A stretch of 64,000 bases of DNA, taken from Chinchilla lanigera (lineage: Eukaryota; Chordata; Mammalia; Rodentia; Chinchillidae). A model generated the notes under the pieces. It saw only the letters and a list, made by a program, of their open reading frames with translations. It was not told where the DNA came from and made no database searches. Location: the NCBI RefSeq assembly GCF_000276665.1, contig NW_004955418.1, forward strand, positions 4,687,714 to 4,751,713. Direction: 5' to 3'. Below are positions 1 to 10,179 of this stretch, one piece after another. How positions within the stretch are numbered: position 1 is the first letter of the stretch; every line of letters starts with the position of its first letter. Made by a program: the position numbers and the translations under genes.

Positions 1-2075
1 GTATATTCTACCTTGAAACTTAAATATATAAAAGAAATGTTAATAATACAAAAGTGAAAAATAGACAGCAATGTAATAATTGTAGAAGGACACCACTTTC
101 AACAAAGGATAAATCATCCAGGTAGAAAAATAAGAAAAAAACTGTAGGCTTGAATAATATTATAAATCAAATTCACCCATCCAAGACAGATATATTCTCT
201 TCCAATAAAGCAGAATACAATCCTGCTCAAGTTGTTGTGGAACATTCAGCAAGTCTTAACAAATTTAAGAGCATTGAAATCATACTGAGTATATTTTGGG
301 CCATATGACTATAATAGTAGAAATCAATAACAGTAAGAATTTTGGAAAATTCACAAATATGTCCAAGTTAAAATAATCTTGAGAAACTAATGTGTCAAAG
401 AGGAATTCTAAAAGAAATTAAAAGTATCTGGAGCAAATAAATATGGAAGTAGAACAATGCAAAACTTAAGGTGTATAGCAAAAGCAGTCCTAAGGGAGAA
501 GTTTATAGTAAGTGTCTATATTAAGAAAAAATAAATGTTAAAAATGATAAACCTAATTTCACAAGTTGAGGAACTACAAAACAGAGAGATTAAGCTCAAA
601 GTCAGCAGAAGAAGGGAAAAAGTAAACACTACAGCAGTTGACACATCAAACCAAAAAGCTTCTACATGGTAAAAACAATCAAGAAAATTAACAGAAAACA
701 TAGAATGGGAGAAAATACTGTTGAACCATACCTCCAATAAGGGGTGAATATCCAAAATACAGCAGGAACTCACCAACTAAAAGAGAAGAGTAGTTTCATC
801 TTTAAAATGGGCAAGAGAAAATAGGAGGAATAAATTTTTCTATTTTATTACACAAAAAGTTGATTATGGCCAACAATATTGCAACATATAATTTGAAAGG
901 GCTAGATGAGATGATTTTCAAGTGTTCTCATTACAAAGAAATGATAAATACTTGAAAAGATGAACAACCTAAATATCCTGAATTGACCAATACATAATGT
1001 ATAAAGGTACTGAAAGAACTGTATTCATCTCATAAATACTTTCAATTATTAACACTTAAATACATAGACAAAGGCAAAGGACCTGAATAGGAATTTCTCA
1101 GAAGAAGACACAGAAATGCCCTATGGAAAGGTGCTCACTAATCTCAGCAAAAAGCAAATCAAATCACAAGAAGATATCACCTCATTCTGTTTTTGGATGA
1201 CTATTATCAAAAAACAAGAGCTAAACACATTGGTTAAGATGTAGAAAAGAGGGAATTTTTGTACACTGCTGATAGAAATTAAGTTGGTACAGGCATGGAA
1301 AATAATGTGGAAGCTAATTATCATCCTTTATCTGGATTTATTGCTAAAAGCAATGAAATCAGTATTGCAAAAAGATATTGCGTTCTTACCTTTATCACAG
1401 CATTATTCATAATAGCCTACCCAATTGTTCACTGATGAGTGAATGAATGAAGAAATTCTGGGTCATGCACATACACAACACACATACACACACAAAGATA
1501 TATTATTTAGGCAAAAAAGGAAAAGCTACACTTCCAACAGCATAGATAAATATGGGAAAATATTCTTAAAGAAAGAAGTAGAAACAGAGAGACAAATACT
1601 GCATTAACTTACTCATGTGGAATCTACATAGTCTAACTCATGGAAGCAGGAAGATACTGGTGGTTGTTAGGGGCTGAAAGATAAGGTAAACAAAGAGATA
1701 CTGGTCAAAAGGTAAAAACTTCCCATTGTAAGTTGAGTAAGTGCTGGGAATCTAATATACCTCATGGTTAGTGGGAGTAATAAAAATAGCATTTACTTGA
1801 AATTTTATAAGAGAGGATATTAAGTGTCCTCAAAACAGACACACACATACATACACACACGCACACACAATGGTAATTGTGCATGTTGATGACTAATTAA
1901 CTTGTGATATTAACTACCGTATAGTGTATACATACATCACATTGTATACTTTGGATTTAATTGATAACTTTAAGTTGCAAGATATGATGATTTGGTGTAT
2001 GTATACATGGGTAATGATTACAGAATTTTGTCATTTAAACATTTTAAAATACAATAAAAATCTATCTTCAATTTT
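1..2075 (+). mobile_element. Old L1M LINE fragment (ORF2 plus 3' UTR), internally deleted
   Basis: The first 630 bases follow the L1 ORF2 stretch between endonuclease and reverse transcriptase, with the characteristic run of 'gcaaaagcagtcctaaggg' then 'gaagtttatagta'. From about 643 the sequence jumps to the ORF2 C-terminal part ('cacatcaaaccaaaaagctt', 'atgggagaaaatactgtt', 'aaggggtgaatatccaaaat'), continues through the 'gcattattcataatagcc' region and ends in an L1M-type 3' UTR near 2075. The reverse transcriptase core is therefore missing. Many stops and indels show it is long dead. The left end lies outside the window. Two CA-rich tracts (1468-1495, 1838-1869) lie inside it. Order and orientation are clear; the subfamily is not. 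Confidence 0.85.
1838..1869. repeat. CA-rich simple repeat
   Basis: An impure run of CA and ACATAC units in the L1M 3' UTR. A shorter CA-rich tract lies at 1468-1495. Confidence 0.8.
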
Positions 2076-2405
2076 AAAGACAGCAAACGAGTTGGCTGAG
2101 CTCAAAAAAGAAACATTTCTGGCACAGGGAAAACAAAAGAACAGGACAGAAACAAATAAGTTTTTAAAAATCCAGAAAATAGAGACAGAAAAACGTTAGA
2201 AAAGAGCATGCTGGTGCTAAGAGCTCTCAGAGGGAGCCCTTCCTCTGAACGCTTCTCCCCGTTGCTGCGAGTCAGGCTGCTGCTTGCCCCTCCTTTCATT
2301 TCACTCCCTCCTCAGTCTTAGTTTCTCTGGGAAAACAGTAAAAATATATTCAAACTATGATGTGACTATAACTTAGAGGGGTAACTCTGAAACTAAATTG
2401 GCCTG

Positions 2406-2509
2406 TTTTTTTTTTTTTTTTTTGGTTTTTCTCCGGTACCGGGAACCAAACTCACAATCTTGCGCTTGCCAGGCAGGTGCTTTTGCCGCTGAGCTAAATC
2501 CCCAGCCCC
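2406..2509 (-). mobile_element. ID SINE (tRNA-Ala-like), reverse orientation
   Basis: Read on the minus strand it starts 'ggggctggggatttagctca', carries the pol III A-box-like and B-box-like segments of the tRNA-Ala-derived ID family, and ends 'ggtaccggagaaaaacc' plus a run of about 20 A. The flanking 'tggcctg' (2399-2405 and 2510-2516) is a target-site duplication, extendable into the T run. The sequence is close to the other ID copies here, so it is a recent insertion. Confidence 0.93.
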
Positions 2510-2894
2510 TGGCCTGTTTCTTAAATAAGTAGGTAAACCATATCTCTAAGAGCGTGGTGTCAATGCCAAATGATCTGTCAGAGATAGTGACAGTGGTAGA
2601 GTGGAGAAAGAGAAAGTTTCATAAGTAGATTTATCAAAACGCTGGAAATAAGAAAGTATGTACACTAGTGCTGGTAAGTACTGTTAAACTCTACCCCACA
2701 GACATGAAATTTCCTTGAAATAAGTATGCTTTTATACCTCCTCCCTTCCTCTAGCATTTCAATCTGTTATACCTACACTGCTATGGGGTCCTGTCTAAAA
2801 ATACTGCAGCACATGTTTATGCAAATATGGAACCCTGAAAATAATAAGAGAAGGCTCCCTTGAAAAGCACCATGTGGTAGTAAGAAGAAAGCTG

Positions 2895-3085
2895 AGCTGA
2901 AAATTGGGACATTTTGGCTTCTAATTTTGATTCTTCCTGTAATTAAGTCTGACAATGAAACCAAGTCAAGGAATCTCTAAGCTCAAATGTCCTTATTCAT
3001 AAATAAGCAATCTGGCAACACAGCGCTTAAAGTTCTAGCATCGTGTGTGCCTAATAGGTGATAATAAAGATTATTTCAACAATAT
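2895..3085 (+). mobile_element. MIR-type ancient SINE, diverged
   Basis: The order of segments follows the MIR consensus: a core-like 'aagtcaaggaatctctaagc', then 'tgtccttattcataaata' where MIR has the 'tcctcatctgtaaaat' block, then 'agcgcttaaagttctagca' and 'cctaataggtgataataaa' at the 3' end. Similarity is moderate, as expected for an element from before the placental radiation. Confidence 0.5.
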
Positions 3086-3393
3086 GATCCAGGAAGTCTT
3101 AAATCTTTTACAAACTTCTTTCTTAAAATTCATCAATTAAAAAAATCACTTACTTGGAATATCCATAAATAGGACAAATTCATTTAAAATAGGCTATACA
3201 GTCTTAGCTCCTGAGACAGCAACTGAAATTTTAAATCAGAGGAAACCATTTTTTTTTTCATTTAAATGGAAGGCAACCATAGTTCATGAAGATTTCTCCA
3301 GCTATGACAGAGGACAGACAGAGGAACATGACTGAGATCACTAAAGTTGCCTCGGGGCAAAGTTCTTGCCCCAAGTATACATCTATTAAAACA

Positions 3394-3600
3394 CAGTGGT
3401 TTTCATGCAAGGGCACTTTTGCCCTCAGAAGATATGGCAATGTCTGGAGACATTTTAGGTTGTCATAAATGGAGGGAGCTATATGTATCTAGCTACTGAG
3501 TAGAGGCCAGAAATGCTAATAAACATACTACAGATCACAGGACAGCCTGCTATGATAAAGAATTCTCCTGTCAAAACTGTGAATAGCACTGCAGCTGATA
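3394..3600 (+). mobile_element. hAT-Charlie non-autonomous DNA transposon remnant
   Basis: It begins 'cagtggttttcatgcaaggg', a Charlie-type terminus, and carries the diagnostic interior 'ggcaatgtctggagacattt' followed by 'aggttgtcataaatggaggg', 'gtagaggccagaaatgct' and 'cacaggacagcctgct'. This is one of the common non-autonomous hAT-Charlie families of placental mammals; I do not assign the subfamily. The right terminal repeat is decayed, so the end is approximate. Confidence 0.75.
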
Positions 3601-4293
3601 AACTTACACATAACCCTTTGAATTTACTAACTAAATCATAGTAAGCTTGAAATAATGAATTTGAGGTTGAGACTAGTAGCCTCACCACAAAGTGTCCATT
3701 TTAATTTTGTCTAGACATAAGCCATCCTCTCACATGAATTTCTCTGAAGGACTTTAGCCAAAAACGTAATACTTCTGTTTATGCAGCTATTTATTCTTGT
3801 ATTCTGAGTGAAAATCCAGCAAACTCAGCTATTTTGTGTTTCGTATGTTGTTACCTCATACCTTGATTTTTAAATTTTTTTCAACCAGTAGTGTAAAAAT
3901 ACCTCATGCAAGTTATGGTCATAGGGAGGCATATGAAAACTTGGAAAGCAAGTCTGATTTTCAGCATTCCTGAGCACTTTCAAATCAGGAAGCATTAGTG
4001 GAGAGCCATGCTGTGGTTTCAAGTACCCCACTTCAAGATATTTGTGTCTCTGTATCCTGTGGACTTTTGTGATAAAAATCACTCTTCTCTAGATTTCAGA
4101 TAATCACTGGATAACTGACAGTTACAAAGGAGAAACTGATTACTTAATGACAGAGAAGGAGTTTGAAAAGCTCCTGTAATGAACATAGAAGTTTACATAG
4201 ACCAAAGACAAAATTTCTAGTGTTACTCATCCTATTTTCCAACCTATTCCTTTGTTAATTATAGTTTGGGGACTTGTATGTAAAGATGGCCAC
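3601..4293. other. Unique sequence, nothing recognised
   Basis: AT-rich DNA with no open frame above 70 codons, no repeat I can name and no splice-bounded conserved-looking block. Confidence 0.6.
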
Positions 4294-4662
4294 TATCTTA
4301 GTTACTTTTATCATTGCTAAAACAAAATAACAGATACTCAAAGTTAAAGGAAGAAAGGTTTATTTTGGCTTACACTTTAGAGAGGTTTCAGTCCATAGTT
4401 GGCTGACTCCAAGGCAGGGTGGTGTGGTAGAAGAAAAACAGTCCATGGCAAAGCAGCAAGGAGCAGCTGTAGCCCTCTTTCTGTCTCTTATACTCCAGCC
4501 AGGCTACTTGCGGGGTAGCACTCACACCCACGGTAGGGCACCGTTAATCCCAGCATCACACACTTCACCCCAGAATCACATACTCTAGGCCAGCCACCTC
4601 TGAAAAGCCCCACCTGTGACCACATGAGGCTTTCTAGGGACACCTAGATACAAACCATAACA
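4294..4662 (-). mobile_element. Solo LTR, ERVL-MaLR-like, reverse orientation
   Basis: On the minus strand it begins 'tgttatggtttgtatctagg' and ends with 'ggactgaaacctctctaaag', 'gccaaaataaacctttctt' (poly-A signal region) and 'aaagtaactaaga', the architecture of MaLR-type LTRs. Length is 369 bp, close to the 376 bp of its relative at 35751-36126. The terminal CA has decayed to TA. The 5-bp flanks are 'gccac' and 'gcctc', a target duplication with one mismatch. No internal retroviral sequence remains, so it is a solo LTR formed by recombination. Confidence 0.82.
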
Positions 4663-4667
4663 GCCTC

Positions 4668-5223
4668 TATCTGTTCATCCTTTTCCGACACATGGGTGTC
4701 ACTCTTCTGTCCAGTAAAATCTATTCATTCCTTCTTATTGAATATGGGTAAGGTTGGTTTGACCATTAAAACACAGCAGAAATTATGTTCAGTTTGGGGT
4801 TTAATCTTTAAGAAGACTACCAGTTTATGCTTCCTTACCCATATTGCAAGTAAGCCCACATAGCTTCAAGGACAGATGTAAATAAAGAAGATTCAAGGAC
4901 TTTAGCCAACAATTATCAATAACTTTTGCACCACTCAGTAAGGTAGCTTAGACATGGATCTGTCAGGCTCATTTGGGCCACCTGGGATGATAGCACATAG
5001 AACAGAGACAAATCTACCACCTCTAGTTCTGTCCAAATTATACTTTCCATTGTTTGACTATAATTGACATTTTATAAACGCATAAGTGAATAACTGTTTA
5101 TGTTTTAAACAACTAAGTTTTAGGGTACTTTTTATATCCATATAGACTATCAGAGCACATATCAAGGTTCAAATTAAAATATTCCCAGCAACAGCTTGCT
5201 AACATCATATTAAAAATATTTCA
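4668..5223. other. Unique sequence, nothing recognised
   Basis: No repeat family or plausible coding exon is visible between the solo LTR and the old ID copy. Confidence 0.6.
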
Positions 5224-5318
5224 GCATTGAGGATGCAAGTCAATGGTAGAGCATTTGGCATTTGGCTAGTGTGTATAAAACTACAGGTTTCATGGCCTGT
5301 ACTGAAAAAGGAAAAAAC
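5224..5318 (+). mobile_element. Old, diverged ID-type SINE
   Basis: The run 'gaggatgcaagtcaatggta' then 'gagcatttggcatttggcta' tracks the ID body (gctgggg-atgtagctcagtggtagagcatttgcctagc), and 'actgaaaaaggaaaaaa' matches its 3' end and A-rich tail. It lacks the 'ggtaccgg' motif of the young copies, so it belongs to an older wave. Confidence 0.7.
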
Positions 5319-5830
5319 CCTAGCCCTATTAATACTAAATGCCTCATGAGTTAATATCTTTTTTATGAACTACCTTATTCGAAAGTTTTCAGACTAAATT
5401 ATATAAACAATGTTAACTGCATTATCTGTTGATGGGTAAGTTTACTGCTTTTTCTGCAAACTACATGCAGTTTCACCATGTTTCTGTGGCCACAATGCTA
5501 TATATCCAGCTGTAGGTCCTTTCCATGGAGGTCCAGGCAAATTAGGACATGGCAATATGTGAATTCAGAAATCCTCACCATTTTAGGTTCAGTTTTCACC
5601 ATTACCCTAAGTCTTCTACTTAACAAGGAAGCTGAATCCGAATTCTGTGGATAAATGGTTAGGAAAATTAGTGTAATAAAAAGTGTGAAAATACTGTGAA
5701 AGATAGTGTGATCAGGTGAAAGATAGGTGGTCATAATACAAGGCCACCTGAATTTCACTTTGTAGCCGGTAGCCACTATTTCTTGCTCACCACTTGAGCC
5801 AGTATTTATTTAGATGTCTTTGAACATCAG
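5318..5830. other. Unique sequence, nothing recognised
   Basis: AT-rich spacer. A 92-codon minus-strand frame at 5498-5776 has no recognisable family signature. Confidence 0.6.
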
Positions 5831-5847
5831 CCAACAGTTTATTATTA

Positions 5848-6493
5848 TTTTTTATTTTAAAGAGAGTAGTAAATGAGACACAAACAAAAAAAAATAGAAC
5901 AATAGCAACATACCAGTATCATAAACATAAACAAACAAAAGCAAGAACATTTGAAGTGATACAGGGTTTCAAGACAAAATAATACAAATTAACATTCGTT
6001 GTTATATTACATATCGCTATCCTCAACTACGTTGCTCAGATTACCAGATGTAAGAATGGAAGATTGTTCAAACCGTTAAACAGAATAAGAAAATAATTAT
6101 TAGATAAAACATTAGAGATATTACAGTTTCACTAGACAAGATGGTAGGAATTCACCATGGTATTTCCATTGCATATTGTCACCTTCAGATCAGCTGCCCA
6201 GATTACTAGACACAAGCATGCAAAATTGATCACATCATAAAAAATTTTAAGCATTAACTATTTCTTTCAATATACCATCAGACATCAGGAATACAGTTAT
6301 TGCAGCTATTCATACATATATTTATATTTTGCCTTCCTTCTTTCTTTTTTCTTCTTTCCCGCATCCCAGTTGTTCCTTCCTTTGAGCAATTTCTTTCCCT
6401 TTCCTATTATCTATTGTATGTTTTGAGTATTCTTTCAGGTTCCTACACCGAGACAATATGATGTTTACACATGTGGGTCCAATTTATTTCAAA
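5848..6493 (-). mobile_element. 5'-truncated young L1 3' UTR, reverse orientation
   Basis: It is flanked by a perfect 17-bp duplication 'ccaacagtttattatta' (5831-5847 and 6494-6510), which fixes both ends. On the minus strand it starts in the L1 tail ('gaaataaattggacccacat', matched at 30669-30688), has a purine-rich tract, then two related segments of about 170 bp (one near 6050-6230, one near 5890-6060), and ends 'ctctttaaaataaaaaa'. It matches other fragments in the window at 30645-31135, 38522-38697 and 41670-41970. A typical product of incomplete target-primed reverse transcription. Confidence 0.87.
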
Positions 6494-6510
6494 CCAACAG
6501 TTTATTATTA

Positions 6511-9500
6511 AGTATACTTTAAGGAACCCATTTTAAAGTGAAAGCCCTAAGAAATTTTGAAAATGTATCTTTTATCTTACTTTATAGGATTATCCAAACA
6601 TCCATAATTTTTGTTAATTTTCGTTAGCTGTTCTGATGTTAATGAAATATGATTCAAATTCATAAAAACTTATGGGGATGATAATTACATCCAATAGTAA
6701 TATTTTTCTCTATTTTTTATCAAGTGCAACACCATATCAAGAGGGCAGAGGTTATGGCTTACAATCTCATATGTCCTTATTTAAATCTCATACATTTTAG
6801 AAAAGATGAAGTACTCAAAAGGAATATTTGGAGTATATTTTTTATATAGACATATAAGTTGCACTTCTTTTTGGAATTAGCACATCTCAAATAGGGGTGA
6901 CATAAGAAAATTGAAAAATAAGTTGCTTACATTAAGGAAATGAATCCTTTTCATTCTAACTGCAGTAGGATCGTTGGAGCCTCAGAAGTATAGAGCAGAG
7001 ACTGTTTCTGTTGATTTCCCTCTGGCCTCTCTATGACCTGGTGGTTATTTGAACAGAAGAAAACTGAAAGTTTCAATTCTACCCAGCTAAAGGAGACACT
7101 CACAATGAACGTAACTAGATTTTTATTTCAGGGACAGGAACTTGACGTTTCATAAAGCTTTGCGGAGGGTGATTACTGCAAGCGTTAGAGTAGTTTGAAG
7201 GGAAACATCACTTCTAAAGGCAGAAGAGAGAGAGTTCAGCACAGTGGATCACTGGAACAGTTTGGTCCAGGAACCTGAAATATGCACTGCACCAATCATC
7301 CAGGAAGAACAGACTGAATAGTTCATCAGGGGATGTCTCATTCCAAAGGGACCAATCATTTCATCCATATTTGTTTAACAATGTCTTCCACAGATCAGTT
7401 GTTTGTATACCACGAGAATGTATTTACTTCATAAGCTGAATGACCTCTCAAAGCCCCCTTTAGGAATGATCATAGTATGTATGATAAGCTGTTTTATAAA
7501 AACCTTATTTATTCAGTACTTAACAGAGCACTTATATCACAACAACATGCATGTGTACATTTGCATTTCTCTGTGTATTTTGTGAGTAAACATTTGCCTT
7601 TTTTCTTTTGTTTTATTGAAGTAAAAACATTAACTTGAGCTGTACTCTTTTAACAAAATTTTAAGAGTAAATACCAGAATTAATTATGTGCCTGTCCTTG
7701 TTTCTGTACAGTTTTCTCACACTGCTGTAACTAGCAGAAATTTAAAGTTTCATAAAATCCGGTAAAACTCTTCTCTGGTTAAATTTTCGATGCAGTCCTC
7801 TGGGACAAGATCATTAGCACAAGTGGTGCTCATTAGAAGTGGGATAACTGTGATGTTAGGGAAAGAGTTCAGCGTCTCCCGTGGCAGGCCAGTGCACACT
7901 GTCCCAGGTAATGGAGTGCAGACTCTCAGAGCATGGACTCCGGGCTGTGTGTATGCCCTGTGCCCTTAGGAGCAGCATGCCCTGGTGGAACTTTATTTCC
8001 CTGGGTCATTATATCCATGTCTGTAAACAGATACAAAGGTAGCACCAATATAGGGGCTTTTTTAATAGCTCCATGAGATGAATGTGTGAAGAATGTTATC
8101 ATATAAATATTTATAACCTCTTCTACTACTATCTCATCAAGGATAGTGTATAAGTAAAGGAAAGTTAGCTTTTCTGTTACAGAAACCAACCTTCAACTCT
8201 CACACAACTCCTTCATACTAAGTTCTGTACAGTTAGGTCTCTGGGGAGCTGCCCTACTCTGCTGACTCAGCCTTTCAGTCTCCTTTGATCTTATGGTGCC
8301 TCTGTCTCCACACAAACATTCACAACTCCCTTGCAGGAGCCTAGAGTATCAAGTGCTAGTAGTTGATATTTCTGCTCACAATTAATCTATTTCTCTGATT
8401 TTCATTGAATCGATCAGTTCCACCCTACATCCACAAATATATTCAAGCAGGCTAGGAAGTATAATCTGTGCCCTTGGCAACGGAGGATAAATACATAACT
8501 GTAAATATTAGCAAAGTCAATCACTGTGTATTTGCTCTTTGTCATTGCTTCTAGGATTATATAATGTAATACCTGAGGCAGGAGAAAGTACAGGGTTAGT
8601 TAAAAGAATCGTCTATGAAAGTGAAAGCAGTAATATACCTTTATGCAAAAAAAGGACTAGCATTAGTCGAGAGTTTTGGCTGTTATTTCGAGTAGAGTTC
8701 TATAAATTATAATAGGGAGAAATGATTGATGGGAAGAGAAAGAAGACCATGAAAGAAGACAGAGAAACAAGACCGTGAATCCCTAAAAACAGAAATGTCA
8801 GTGTGTGTTTGATATCCACACATATACCTGTATATCTAACATAAGTATGTGCATAACAGACACAGAAACATACATACTACATACAGTACATAACAATGAA
8901 ATGAATTCTACATTTCTTAAATCTCTTCTAACCACTTGTCCTTGCCTTCATACATCATAGGTAAACAGAACTACTCAATGGAAGAAAATGTGTGCTACAT
9001 TAATGATGTAAGTGTGGGTTTTTTTTAATGGGGAGGGGGAGCAAACACAGTGGCTTTTTAAAAAACAAACCAGTGATTTTTAGGTCAGCTCAATTTAATG
9101 TCTTCTGTAGTTTGGTTAATTTGTCAAAGATGACATTCAGTGGCTGGTTTGGTCTACGTGAGACCTCCTTTGATGACAGGAAGTACTGTTTTTAAACTTA
9201 CCAGCATGCTTTTCTGTGGGCACTGACTGAGTTATACCTGGCATCCAGCATACAATAGAAACACTAGAAAGTAGATCTGAAGAAAGATCATACAATATAA
9301 GCTCAGTCCAATCACTGGTTAATGAATCTATAGGCAAATTGCAGTCTATCATTCCCCACATAACTGAGATGGGAATCTCAGCTTGAGCAAATGAGAATTT
9401 TGTACATTTTCAATACACGTTAAGAATGCTACAGAATTGTTAGTGGATCCATGTTTCAAGACATGGACTCTTCAATTCAAGTGAAATGAAGGGGAGCAAT

Positions 9501-9815
9501 TTCAGGGAATGATAAGAAGAAACAATTGACATACCATCAAGATATGAAGCAACATTTACCTACTAAAGTAAAGTGTAGGGAAAAGAATGAAAAGAATGAA
9601 AGAAAGAAATGACATAGGGAACCTCCATCAGTAAAATTGTAACCAAGCAAATAAATATGAAGCAATGTTTGATACCTGGAAATTCAATTATCTTAAACTG
9701 AATAAATTAAACATCATTATGATGTCATGATTTTGTTCTGAGTGGACAAAGGACAAAATGAGATGTACTATGGACCTTTCATTACAGGATTAGATATTTT
9801 GCTAAAAAAGCAGCA
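6511..9815. other. Unique sequence, no gene seen
   Basis: More than 3 kb without a repeat I can name. Open frames reach only 87 codons (7926-8189, minus) and lack family signatures. No exon with convincing splice sites and coding bias could be picked out by eye. Confidence 0.55.
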
Positions 9816-9817
9816 CA

Positions 9818-9985
9818 TACCTCTTCCCTTTACATACTTTCCTCCCTGTATTACCATCTCCTCTCTCACCCCTCCCTCACATACTCAGCTTTTGCTTTCC
9901 TAACCTTTCTTCGTTTCTTCCCCTCTCTTACCTCTCATCAATTTTATATGCTTTTTCAAACTCACATTCCTTCCTCTGAATTCTG
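9818..9985. repeat. Pyrimidine-rich (CT-rich) tract
   Basis: About 170 bases strongly biased to C and T on the plus strand (runs such as 'cctctctcacccctccctca'). It is not a regular microsatellite. It adjoins an ancient SINE and may be part of an undetected old repeat. Confidence 0.5.
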
Positions 9986-10002
9986 TCAATTTTGTACAAA
10001 TA

Positions 10003-10172
10003 ATAATAGCTACCACTTGTTGTATACTTACCAGGTGTTCAGAGTCTCACAACAACTTCACAGCATGAAGTACTTATTATATCCATTTTATTGAGCAGGA
10101 AATCTAGGCTCAGAGGGATTGGGTACTATAGTTACTAGGTTGTAAAACTGAGATTTGCACCCATTTCTGTCA
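10003..10172 (-). mobile_element. MIR ancient SINE, reverse orientation
   Basis: The plus strand reads as the complement of MIR: 'aataatagctaccacttgtt', 'tacttaccaggtgttcagag', 'ctcacaacaacttcacagc', 'ccattttattgagcaggaa', 'ctaggctcagagggattggg' and 'taggttgtaaaactgagatt'. All diagnostic blocks are present and in order. Confidence 0.8.
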
Positions 10173-10179
10173 AATTCCA

